Shown piece after piece: positions 8,158-15,500 of a DNA stretch of 64,000 nucleotides (its first letter is position 1; each line of letters opens with the position of its first letter). The notes beneath the pieces were generated by a model. That model did not search any database, was not told where the DNA came from, and was given only the letters and a program-made list of their open reading frames with translations. The position numbers and the translations under genes are program-made. The DNA is taken from the NCBI RefSeq assembly GCF_028993555.1, contig NZ_CP118610.1, positions 4,091,001-4,155,000 of the forward strand, in the 5' to 3' direction. This DNA comes from Ensifer adhaerens. Its GTDB lineage: Bacteria; Pseudomonadota; Alphaproteobacteria; Rhizobiales; Rhizobiaceae.

Positions 8158-8958
8158 TCAGGCGAGCATCGTGCCGATGGCCTGCTTCATTTTAGCGATG
8201 TCTTCTTCACGCGAAAGGCGATGGTCGCCATCGCGGATGAGTGTCATGACGACATCGTCGCAGGGCAGATGCTCCATCAGCCGCAGCGCATGGGTATAGG
8301 GCACATCGGGGTCGCACATGCCTTGCAGAATGTGCACCGGGCAGCCGGTCGTGATCGTGCCCTCGAGCACCCGGTTCGCGCGCCCGTCTTCGATGAGGGC
8401 GCGGGTGAAGATGTTCGGCTCCGGGCTGTATTCGGAAGGCTCCTCGAAATAGCCGCGTTCGGCAAGCGAGGCTCTCTCCGCTTCCGTCAGGTTGGGTTCG
8501 ATCAGTTCGGCGGTGAAGTCCGGCGCCGGCGCAATCAGCACCACGCCGGCAACGCGTGATCCGTCGCCACGCCGCTGGAGTTCCTGGATAACCCGCAACG
8601 CAATCCAGCAGCCCATCGAAGAGCCGATCAGCACGACGCGGCCTGGCGCCGCCCGATCAATGACCGCAAGGCTTTCCTCGAGCCAGCGCGAGATCGTGCC
8701 ATCGGTGAAGGCGCCGCCGGAGGCGCCGTGGCCGGAATAGTCGAAGCGCACACAGGCGGTCCCCCGTTCCATGGCATAGCGCTCAACCTCCACCGCCTTG
8801 GTGCCGGTCATGTCCGAGCGGTAGCCGCCGAGCCAGACGAGCGTCGGCTGCCCTGAGGGCTTTTCCGGGTGGCGCACGCGCATTGCGATCCTGCGCTCAG
8901 CCGCAGGCGCGCCGACGTCGATGAAGCTGATTTCCGTCTCGGCTGGCGTATCCTGCAT
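8158..8958 (-). CDS. Alpha/beta hydrolase (putative esterase/thioesterase)
   Basis: A 266-residue cytoplasmic alpha/beta hydrolase. The nucleophile elbow is GSSMG (S114), the oxyanion-loop region is WLGGYRSDM, and a late aspartate (CDPDVPYTH) and histidine (DGDHRLS) complete a likely triad. Overall pattern resembles ABHD10/palmitoyl-thioesterase-like enzymes. The ATG at 8958 is preceded by GGAGAG at an ideal distance; a TTG five codons upstream is less likely. It is divergent from infC and monocistronic. Substrate unknown. Confidence 0.8.
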   Translation of the reverse strand: MQDTPAETEISFIDVGAPAAERRIAMRVRHPEKPSGQPTLVWLGGYRSDMTGTKAVEVERYAMERGTACVRFDYSGHGASGGAFTDGTISRWLEESLAVIDRAAPGRVVLIGSSMGCWIALRVIQELQRRGDGSRVAGVVLIAPAPDFTAELIEPNLTEAERASLAERGYFEEPSEYSPEPNIFTRALIEDGRANRVLEGTITTGCPVHILQGMCDPDVPYTHALRLMEHLPCDDVVMTLIRDGDHRLSREEDIAKMKQAIGTMLA

Positions 8959-9177
8959 GCAATTTCTCTCCAAAGGCCGGTTTCGCTGGCGATTTTCTTT
9001 CTAAAACAGATTCGCCTTGGTATCGACAGGTGGTGATTTTCCTTGCAAGCCGTGCTATTGACTCTCGCGCCGCAATTCACACATTGCCGTCGGTGACAGA
9101 TTCAGGCGCTTCGTTTGTGATCGCGCCGACGATCGAATTAAACAACATTTCGGAAATAGCTCGAGGAGAGTACGACC

Positions 9178-9714
9178 ATTCGCAGACCGTTCAAAGCGGA
9201 CGCCCCAGTCAAGGAGGGGCCGCGCTCAAACAAGGAAATCCGGGTTCCCCGGGTTCAGCTTATCGATGCCGAAGGCCAGAATATCGGTGTCGTACCGATC
9301 GACCAGGCGCTCCGCATGGCGGAAGAGGCCGGTCTCGATCTGGTAGAAATCGCACCGAACTCTGAACCGCCGGTGTGCAAGATTCTGGATCTTGGCAAGC
9401 TGAAATACGCCAACCAGAAGAAGGCGGCCGAAGCGCGCAAGAAGCAGAAGATCGTCGAAATCAAAGAAATCAAGATGCGCCCGAACATCGACACGCATGA
9501 CTATGACGTGAAGATGAAGGCGATGAACCGGTTCTTCGAGGACGGCGACAAGGTCAAGGTCACGCTGAAGTTCCGCGGCCGCGAAATGGCCCACCAGGAA
9601 CTGGGCATGAAGCTTCTGCTTCAGGTCAAGGATGATACCCAGGCGATCGCCAAGGTGGAGGCCGAGCCGAAGCTCGAAGGCCGCCAGATGATGATGGTTC
9701 TGGCGCCGCGCTAA
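9178..9714 (+). CDS. infC: Translation initiation factor IF-3 (ATT start codon)
   Basis: IF-3 (178 residues) binds the 30S subunit, prevents premature 50S joining and proofreads start codons. The frame begins at ATT (9178-9180), seven bases after a strong ribosome site GAGGAGAG, and encodes [20 protein letters not shown], the conserved rhizobial N-terminus. The first in-frame ATG, at 9316, would delete about 46 conserved residues. Non-canonical AUU initiation is the known basis of infC autoregulation in enterobacteria, since IF-3 discriminates against it. Followed by its own terminator. The rpmI and rplT genes lie 3.7 kb away here rather than directly downstream. Confidence 0.95.
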   Translation: MRRPFKADAPVKEGPRSNKEIRVPRVQLIDAEGQNIGVVPIDQALRMAEEAGLDLVEIAPNSEPPVCKILDLGKLKYANQKKAAEARKKQKIVEIKEIKMRPNIDTHDYDVKMKAMNRFFEDGDKVKVTLKFRGREMAHQELGMKLLLQVKDDTQAIAKVEAEPKLEGRQMMMVLAPR

Positions 9715-9745
9715 GCCGCCGCTGCCATCGATCGCAGAAGTGATG

Positions 9746-9773
9746 AAAGCCGCCTTCCGGGCGGCTTTTTTCG
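9746..9773 (+). terminator. Rho-independent terminator of infC
   Basis: Stem AAAGCCGCC / GGCGGCTTT with a short TTCCG loop, followed by six T residues, 30 bases after the infC stop. Confidence 0.9.
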
Positions 9774-9797
9774 TTGCCGGAACCATGCCGGCGCTTT

Positions 9798-9836
9798 CTG
9801 ACAGAATGCTGACAACCACCCTCAGCGGTCTGTCAG
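9798..9836. promoter_or_regulatory. Putative OmpR-family operator upstream of the acidic-protein/two-component operon
   Basis: CTGACA occurs at 9798 and 9809, exactly 11 bases apart, the one-turn spacing usual for tandem binding by OmpR/PhoB-type regulators, and an inverted copy CTGTCAG lies at 9830-9836. The cluster is 50-90 bases upstream of the first gene of an operon that itself encodes such a regulator. Autoregulation is inferred. Confidence 0.5.
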
Positions 9837-9887
9837 CGGGCGGATGCCATTCTCCGTGCATAGGCAACAGGAGAAGGACCGGAGATC

Positions 9888-10439
9888 ATGAGTTCAGCGC
9901 TGCGAAAAGCCCTACTTGTTTCCACGCTCGGTCTGTGCGGGCTCGTTTCGGCACCCATCGGCCTGTCGGTAATCGCAACTGGTCCGGCGCATCCTTTCTC
10001 GGCCGCAGCTCTTGCCGATGATGATGATGATGATGATCACGGCGGTAATGATCGTGGTGGCCGCGGTCATGACGGACGGGACGATCGCGGTCACGATGAC
10101 GACAACGACCGGCATGGCGTTGATCGGGATGATGACGGCGACGATCATCATCGCGGCCCGGGCCGACGCGACGACGATGATGATGATGATGATTTCGACG
10201 ATAACGACGACGTGCGCGATGCCCGCGATCGTCCCGAGATCGAACTCCGCGTGTCCGAGGAAAGCCTTCGCGGTCTGCGCGACGGATCGCTGATCGCCGT
10301 CGATGATCTCGGCCGTGTGCTCGAGGTCGAAGTGGAGTTCGAAGATGGCGTTCGCATTGTGACCGTCGAGCCGCACCGCGGCGATTTCCGCCGTAACCCG
10401 GGACCGATTACCAGCGTCTCGATCAAGCCGGCACGCTGA
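9888..10439 (+). CDS. Exported Asp/His/Gly-rich acidic protein
   Basis: A 183-residue protein of unrecognised family. Residues 1-43 look like a signal peptide ending SAAALA. Residues about 44-115 are a low-complexity tract of Asp runs mixed with His, Gly and Arg, partly encoded by GAT trinucleotide repeats. Residues about 116-183 form a compact non-repetitive domain (IELRVSEESLRGLRDGSLIA onward). Such a tract could bind calcium or transition metals in the periplasm, but this is inference. It is the first gene of a unit that continues with a second acidic PepSY protein, a response regulator and a sensor kinase, so a role in signal input or as the main regulated product is plausible. Confidence 0.7.
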   Translation: MSSALRKALLVSTLGLCGLVSAPIGLSVIATGPAHPFSAAALADDDDDDDHGGNDRGGRGHDGRDDRGHDDDNDRHGVDRDDDGDDHHRGPGRRDDDDDDDDFDDNDDVRDARDRPEIELRVSEESLRGLRDGSLIAVDDLGRVLEVEVEFEDGVRIVTVEPHRGDFRRNPGPITSVSIKPAR

Positions 10440-10489
10440 TCTGTTCGGAACTTGCCCGGCGCATTACCCCCGCACCCTGCGCCGGTGCA

Positions 10490-10570
10490 AGGGTCGACCG
10501 CCACAGCTCGCCCGGCGGTTCGACCCTGCCAAGCGCATGCCCCCGTGCCCACGTGGCGCTGGGGGTATGC
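10490..10570 (+). other. Two adjacent hairpins in the long spacer between the acidic-protein genes
   Basis: The 257-base spacer contains AGGGTCGACCGCC (10490-10502) facing GGCGGTTCGACCCT (10513-10526), one bulged base, then GCATGCCCCC (10535-10544) facing GGGGGTATGC (10561-10570). No T run follows either, so they look like structured mRNA or processing sites rather than terminators. I see no convincing gene in the spacer. Confidence 0.5.
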
Positions 10571-10696
10571 GCGTTGCTGGCGTTGTGGCGATAGCGTTGG
10601 CTGGCGCGTCATGGGCGCCGGCTCGGGACGCCAGCCCGCAAACGCGCCAAGGAAAACGACTCTGAACGGAAACGGCGACCGCGACTGGATGACGCC

Positions 10697-11206
10697 ATGG
10701 CGATGACACGACGAGACCTGATTGCGCTCTTCTGCTGTTCGTTCCTGCTTTCGCTTGCGCCGCAACCCGGTCGCTTGGCAGCCCTTGCCAAGGACGGCGA
10801 GTCCGGCAGCGATGGTGGTTCGCATGGAGGCGATAGCGGTAGCAGTGGCCACGGTGGCGGAGACGATGACCACGATGACGATCGCGGAAACAAGGGCGAC
10901 GGCAACGACGGCGATGATGACGATGACGATGAAGACGACGACGGTGATGGTGGCACTGGCGGCGGCGGTCGCCGCAGCGACCAGGAGCGCGCGCGCGATG
11001 CCGTGGAGAAAGGCGATATCCTGCCGTTGAAGGACGTTCTCCGACTGGTCGACGAGGACAGATACGGCAGGGTCATCGGCGTTGATCTCAGGCGCTCCGG
11101 CAGCAGCGAGGTTTACCGTCTGCGCACGCGCGACCGGCAGGGGACGATCCGCAACCTGCGCATCAATGCGCGCACTGGAAAGTTCATGAACATCTTTGGT
11201 TTCTGA
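10697..11206 (+). CDS. Exported acidic protein with C-terminal PepSY domain
   Basis: A 169-residue exported protein. After an N-terminal hydrophobic signal (LIALFCCSFLLSLAP), residues about 32-95 are Asp/Gly/Ser/His-rich low complexity with a long Asp run. Residues about 98-169 match a PepSY domain: ARDAVEKGDILPLKDVLRLV, then GRVIGVDL and a closing INARTGKFMN. PepSY domains inhibit or modulate partner proteins in the periplasm. It ends 8 bases before the response regulator gene, so co-transcription is near certain. By analogy with FeuN, a small periplasmic modulator encoded beside the FeuP/FeuQ system in Sinorhizobium, it could tune the adjacent kinase. Confidence 0.78.
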   Translation: MAMTRRDLIALFCCSFLLSLAPQPGRLAALAKDGESGSDGGSHGGDSGSSGHGGGDDDHDDDRGNKGDGNDGDDDDDDEDDDGDGGTGGGGRRSDQERARDAVEKGDILPLKDVLRLVDEDRYGRVIGVDLRRSGSSEVYRLRTRDRQGTIRNLRINARTGKFMNIFGF

Positions 11207-11214
11207 GGGGCGGC

Positions 11215-11880
11215 ATGCGCATTCTTCTGGCGGAGGACGATCCCAACATAGCAGCCCACGTGACAAGCAGGCTCGAGGCGGCGGGCTACGGCGTTGATCG
11301 GCTCGCCTTGAGTCCAGACATCTGGGAGCGCGGCGAAAGCGGCAACTATACCGCGATCATTCTCGACCTTGGCCTGCCGGGCATGGACGGGCTGTCGATC
11401 CTCAAGCGCTGGCGGCAGGCCGGGCTGGAGACGCCGGTGCTGGTGCTGACGGCGCGAGGCTCCTGGATGGAGCGCGTCGACGGGTTCGACGCCGGTGCGG
11501 ACGACTATCTGCCGAAACCCTTTCGCGCGGAGGAACTGCTGGCGCGGCTGCGGGCCCTGCTGCGGCGCGCCGGTCCGCGCATCACGTCTGTCCGCGCCGC
11601 CGGGCGTTTCATCCTCGACGAGGCGACGCGACGTGTGACCTTCGACGGAGAGCCGCTTGAACTCAGCCCGCTCGAGTATCGGATGATCGCGCTCTTCGTG
11701 GATCGCAAGGGCCAGGTCATCACGCCGCTGGAACTGGCAAGCCATGTTCAGGGGCGCGATGACGATGCGGCCAAGAATGCCGTCGAAGCGATGATCGGCC
11801 GTCTGCGCAAGAAGACAGGAAGCGGTGCGATCGAGACCCGTCGCGGCTTCGGCTACGTTCTACCGGACGGCCCGGCATGA
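11215..11880 (+). CDS. OmpR/PhoB-family response regulator (PhoP/FeuP-like)
   Basis: A 221-residue two-domain regulator. The receiver (about 1-115) has acidic pocket residues D8/D9, phosphoacceptor D51 in LDLGLPGMDG and conserved K101 in LPKPF. The C-terminal winged helix (about 125-218) has the typical LELSPLEYRMI start and ETRRGFGYVL end. Its stop overlaps the start of the sensor kinase gene by four bases (ATGA). It resembles the PhoP/FeuP subgroup, but I cannot show it is FeuP itself. Likely targets include its own operon, given the 11-base-spaced repeats upstream. Confidence 0.92.
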   Translation: MRILLAEDDPNIAAHVTSRLEAAGYGVDRLALSPDIWERGESGNYTAIILDLGLPGMDGLSILKRWRQAGLETPVLVLTARGSWMERVDGFDAGADDYLPKPFRAEELLARLRALLRRAGPRITSVRAAGRFILDEATRRVTFDGEPLELSPLEYRMIALFVDRKGQVITPLELASHVQGRDDDAAKNAVEAMIGRLRKKTGSGAIETRRGFGYVLPDGPA

Positions 11881-13244
11881 TCCGGTCACTGCGGCTGAGG
11901 CTCGCCATCGGCGCCTCGATCGCCATAGGCCTGGTGCTGCTGGTGGTCTGGCTCTCCTTGAGCAGGCTATTTACCGATTACGTCGTCGATCGCTATCGCG
12001 CGGAGATGGCGACGCTGGTCGATACGATTGCCGCCCAGGTAGCGGTGCGCAACGGCGAACTCGTCCTGCCACGAGAGCCGGCTGATCCGCGGCTGAGCCT
12101 GCCGGCCGGCGGACGCTACTGGCAGATCACCAGCGACGGCCGTGCGCCCATCCGTTCGCGCTCTTTGTGGGATACGGTCATCGACGGCGATCGCCCATCG
12201 GCGGCGCGCCATCTGGGGTTCCTGGAGATGGAAGGTCCGGACGGAGCGCCCGTGCTGGTCTACCAGCAGGCGCTGACCCTCGGTGAGGGGCCGGAGGCAC
12301 AACGGTTTTCTGTTGCTGCCGGCTTTGCGCGCAGCGAGCTTGACGATGCGCTGGCCGCCTTTCACAGCCAGATCCGGCTTATGCTCGTTGCAACCGCCCT
12401 CGTGCTCGCCGGCGCTGCGTTCCTGCAAGGTGCCCTCGGACTTTTGCCGCTGGTGCGCTTGCGCGAGAGGGCAGCCCGTGTTCGCTCCGGCGAAGAGAAG
12501 GACTTCGGCTCGGCCGGTCCAAGCGAAGTGCGGCCGCTGGTCGCCGAGATAAATCTACTGCTTTCCGAGCGCGAGGCAGCCTTGACGCAAGCGCGCGCCC
12601 GTGCCAGCGACCTTGCCCACGGCCTGAAGACGCCGTTGACCGTGCTCGCACAACTGGTCGAAAGCCTGCCGCAGGACCAGCGTCGGATCGCGCTCGAGCA
12701 GGTCGATCTCGTGCGCCAGCGCGCCGATCGCCAGCTTCAGGCAGCTCGTATGGGCGTGGAGCGCATGGCGACCACGTCGATTGCCAGCCTTGGTGGCAAG
12801 CTGGTCAACGTGCTGCGCCCGATCACGGGCGAGCGCGACGTCGTCTGGGAGGTGGATATCGACCCGTCAATCTCGCTCGACGTCGATCCGGCCGACCTCG
12901 CCGAATGCCTCGGCAACTTGCTCGACAACGCCGCCAAATGGGCGCGGACCCGCATCCGCCTTTCGGCCGAGGCGGCCGGCGGGCGCGTGCGCATTGTCGT
13001 TGGCGATGATGGTCCGGGCGTCGCCGAGGGCGACCGGGAACAGGCGTTGCGCCGCGGGACGCATGGCGAGAACGCGGCGGGCAATCACGCCGCAAACACC
13101 GGTCTCGGACTTGCGATCAGCGCCGATATCGCGGATGCCTATGGTGCGGTGCTGTCGCTCGGGCAGTCGCCGTTGGGCGGCCTCGAGACCGCGTTGACTT
13201 TCGAGGCGAGTGGCGGCCGTCTCAAACCGCGCGATCCCGCCTAG
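11877..13244 (+). CDS. Membrane sensor histidine kinase (PhoQ/FeuQ-like)
   Basis: A 455-residue kinase partnered with the preceding regulator. It has two transmembrane helices (about 9-29 and 166-190) bounding a periplasmic sensor loop of about 135 residues. The dimerisation/phosphoacceptor helix is ARASDLAHGLKTPL with H248, the N box is LGNLLDNAAKWA, and glycine-rich ATP-lid motifs GDDGPG and NTGLGLAI follow. The PhoQ-type H box (DLAHGLKTPL) and the loop length fit PhoQ/FeuQ-like kinases that read periplasmic cations or inhibitor proteins. That is in keeping with the two acidic exported proteins encoded upstream. The ligand is unknown. Confidence 0.92.
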   Translation: MIRSLRLRLAIGASIAIGLVLLVVWLSLSRLFTDYVVDRYRAEMATLVDTIAAQVAVRNGELVLPREPADPRLSLPAGGRYWQITSDGRAPIRSRSLWDTVIDGDRPSAARHLGFLEMEGPDGAPVLVYQQALTLGEGPEAQRFSVAAGFARSELDDALAAFHSQIRLMLVATALVLAGAAFLQGALGLLPLVRLRERAARVRSGEEKDFGSAGPSEVRPLVAEINLLLSEREAALTQARARASDLAHGLKTPLTVLAQLVESLPQDQRRIALEQVDLVRQRADRQLQAARMGVERMATTSIASLGGKLVNVLRPITGERDVVWEVDIDPSISLDVDPADLAECLGNLLDNAAKWARTRIRLSAEAAGGRVRIVVGDDGPGVAEGDREQALRRGTHGENAAGNHAANTGLGLAISADIADAYGAVLSLGQSPLGGLETALTFEASGGRLKPRDPA

Positions 13245-13466
13245 GGTACGTGCTGCCAACGTGCTAGAGATGCGTTGGGCAACGATAGCGAAGCGCCCGG
13301 CCGCGCGCTTGCGGCGCCATCTTCGATTCCCCAGTTGCGCTTTTCGGGATGTGCGGTTATAAGCCCCCGTCCGAACGGTCCGGCAGGGCATGCCGTGGCC
13401 GTTCTTAACGCTGGAAATGGACCTCGTCTGTCCGTTTCGAATTCTTAAGAACAATGGAGTAGCAAA

Positions 13467-13670
13467 ATGCCCAAGATGAAGACGAAATCGTCTGCCAAGA
13501 AGCGGTTCAAGATCACCGCGACCGGCAAGGTTCGTGCAGCGGCTGCTGGTAAGCGCCACGGCATGATCAAGCGTACCAATAAGTTCATCCGCGACGCGCG
13601 TGGAACCATGGTTCTCGCCGAGCCCGATGGCAAGAAGGTCATCAAGAACTACCTGCCGAACGGTCTCTAA
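13467..13670 (+). CDS. rpmI: 50S ribosomal protein L35
   Basis: L35 (67 residues), a small basic structural protein of the large ribosomal subunit. [20 protein letters not shown] is the canonical start and IKNYLPNGL the usual alphaproteobacterial end. Followed after 39 bases by rplT in one transcript. TGGAG precedes the ATG. The 222-base leader upstream (13245-13466) holds no gene; it contains the palindrome TTCTTAAGAA (13442-13451) close to the ribosome site, possibly relevant to ribosomal-protein feedback control, though I cannot show this. Confidence 0.97.
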   Translation: MPKMKTKSSAKKRFKITATGKVRAAAAGKRHGMIKRTNKFIRDARGTMVLAEPDGKKVIKNYLPNGL

Positions 13671-13709
13671 GACTTTCAGGCATATTGGACACGTTAAGGA
13701 GATCATGAC

Positions 13710-14114
13710 ATGGCACGTGTAAAACGCGGCGTTACCGCCCACGCCAAGCACAAGAAGACGCTCAAGGCAGCCAAGGGCTTCTACGGCCGTCGCAAGAACA
13801 CCATCCGCGCCGCCAAGGCAGCGGTTGACCGTTCGAAGCAGTACGCTTACCGCGACCGCAAGGTCAACAAGCGCAACTTCCGCGCTCTCTGGATCCAGCG
13901 CATCAACGCTGCCGTCCGCGAATTCGGCCTGACCTACGGCCGCTTCATCGACGGCCTGAACAAGGCTGGCATCGAAGTCGACCGCAAGGTTCTGTCCGAC
14001 ATGGCGATCCATGAGCCGGCAGCATTCGGCGCCCTCGTCGAAGCTTCCAAGAAGGCGCTTGCCTACCTCAAGGAAGCCGGCACGACGAACGAGTTTGAAA
14101 GCGCTGTCCGTTAA
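13710..14114 (+). CDS. rplT: 50S ribosomal protein L20
   Basis: L20 (134 residues) is an early assembly protein that binds 23S rRNA. The conserved start [20 protein letters not shown] and the core [20 protein letters not shown] are present, with the slightly extended C-terminus usual in rhizobia. In many bacteria L20 represses its own operon by binding leader RNA. The pair rpmI-rplT is closed by a strong terminator about 40 bases after this gene. Confidence 0.97.
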   Translation: MARVKRGVTAHAKHKKTLKAAKGFYGRRKNTIRAAKAAVDRSKQYAYRDRKVNKRNFRALWIQRINAAVREFGLTYGRFIDGLNKAGIEVDRKVLSDMAIHEPAAFGALVEASKKALAYLKEAGTTNEFESAVR

Positions 14115-14154
14115 GCCAGCGTTTTCCCAAAACCGTACTTAAAATTCGTTGGGA

Positions 14155-14190
14155 AACCCGCGCTGGCAGGGCTAGCGCGGGTTTTTCTTT
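14155..14190 (+). terminator. Rho-independent terminator of rpmI-rplT
   Basis: Stem AACCCGCGCT (14155-14164) / AGCGCGGGTT (14174-14183) followed by TTTCTTTTTT. Confidence 0.92.
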
Positions 14191-14199
14191 TTTCGCGAG

Positions 14200-14334
14200 A
14201 TGAACGTGCGAGACGGCCAAAAGGAACTGCCCCGGTTCCGCCTTTCGACGACGCTTCGGCCGGGCCTCCGGCTTCGTCGTCCTTGCGTCTTTGCACCGGC
14301 ATTCTTTGCGACCGCGGCGCGATCACATTCCTGA
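14200..14334 (+). other. Possible short leader ORF and hairpin upstream of pheS
   Basis: A 44-codon frame starts at ATG 14200 and ends 52 bases before pheS. It has a small phenylalanine cluster near its end (CVFAPAFFA) and overlaps a strong stem, GACGACG (14247-14253) / CGTCGTC (14275-14281). The ribosome site is weak and no T-run terminator follows, so a phenylalanine-sensing leader is only a possibility. Confidence 0.25.
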
Positions 14335-14386
14335 AGACTTGAGCCGATATAGAACCGAACCCATTCCCGCATCGAGGCAGGATAGA

Positions 14387-15469
14387 ATGAGCGAACTGGA
14401 AACACTGGAACGGACACTGCTGGCGGACATCGATGCCGCGGGCGATGAGGGATCGATCGAGGCCGTGCGCGTCAATGCACTCGGCAAGAAGGGCTCGATC
14501 TCCGAGCTCTTGAAGACGCTGGGCACCATGACGCCGGAAGAGCGTCAGACCCGCGGTGCGCAGATCAACGCGCTGAAGACCACGGTCGCCGACGCGATCG
14601 CCGCCCGCAAGTCGGCGCTGAAGGATCAGGCGATTGCCGAGCGCCTCGCTCGCGAGACGGTCGACATCAGCTTGCCGGTGCGTTCGTCGCCGGCCGAGCG
14701 TGGCCGTATTCACCCGATCAGCCAGATCGTCGACGAAATCAGCGCGATCTTCGGCGACATGGGTTTCTCGATCGCCGAAGGTCCGGACATCGAGACCGAC
14801 TACTACAACTTCACGGCGCTGAATTTCCCTGAAGGTCATCCGGCCCGCGAGATGCACGACACCTTCTTCTTCAACCCGGATGAGAAGGGCGACCGCAAGG
14901 TCCTGCGTACGCACACCTCGCCGGTGCAGATCCGCACCATGGAAGCTGAGCAGCCGCCGATCCGCATCATCATCCCCGGCAAGACCTATCGCCAGGATTC
15001 CGACGCGACGCACTCGCCGATGTTCCATCAGGTCGAGGGCCTGGTCATCGACAAGGCGGCGAACGTCGCCAACATGCGCTGGGTGCTCGAAGAATTCTGC
15101 AAGGCCTTCTTCGAGGTCGACCAGGTGACGATGCGTTTCCGCCCGTCGTTCTTCCCCTTCACCGAGCCGTCGTTCGAAGTCGACATCCAGTGCGACCGCT
15201 CCGGCCCGATCGTGAAGTTCGGCGAAGGCACCGACTGGATGGAAATCCTCGGCTGCGGCATGGTGCATCCGAACGTGCTGCGCTCCGGCGGGCTCGATCC
15301 GGACGAGTACCAGGGTTTTGCCTGGGGCATGGGCCTCGACCGCATCGCCATGCTGAAATACGGCATGCCGGACCTGCGCGACTTCTTCAACGCCGACGTT
15401 CGCTGGATGACCCATTATGGCTTCCGCCCGCTCGACATGCCGACCTTGTTCGGCGGCCTCTCGGCCTGA
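14387..15469 (+). CDS. pheS: Phenylalanyl-tRNA synthetase alpha subunit
   Basis: Catalytic subunit (360 residues) of the alpha2-beta2 synthetase that charges tRNA-Phe. Class II motifs are present: motif 2 region around [12 protein letters not shown] and motif 3 [13 protein letters not shown] near the C-terminus; [10 protein letters not shown] and FEVDI lie between. The N-terminal helix (1-90) is the coiled coil that contacts tRNA. The chosen ATG gives the standard [19 protein letters not shown] start. pheT follows after 31 bases in the same transcript. Confidence 0.97.
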   Translation: MSELETLERTLLADIDAAGDEGSIEAVRVNALGKKGSISELLKTLGTMTPEERQTRGAQINALKTTVADAIAARKSALKDQAIAERLARETVDISLPVRSSPAERGRIHPISQIVDEISAIFGDMGFSIAEGPDIETDYYNFTALNFPEGHPAREMHDTFFFNPDEKGDRKVLRTHTSPVQIRTMEAEQPPIRIIIPGKTYRQDSDATHSPMFHQVEGLVIDKAANVANMRWVLEEFCKAFFEVDQVTMRFRPSFFPFTEPSFEVDIQCDRSGPIVKFGEGTDWMEILGCGMVHPNVLRSGGLDPDEYQGFAWGMGLDRIAMLKYGMPDLRDFFNADVRWMTHYGFRPLDMPTLFGGLSA

Positions 15470-15500
15470 TCGCGTAGAATTATAGGACACAGGTGAAATC

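Noticed and set aside
9316..9714. Shorter IF-3 starting at ATG 9316
   Set aside because: Would remove conserved N-terminal residues; ATT 9178 has the better ribosome site.
10452..10706. Possible 84-codon gene between the two acidic-protein genes
   Set aside because: Begins with a TTG, lacks a ribosome site, has no recognisable features and lies across the two hairpins.
11215..13244. Naming the two-component pair FeuP/FeuQ
   Set aside because: Layout and sequence type are similar, but I cannot exclude a paralogue; the genuine FeuPQ should be identified by alignment.
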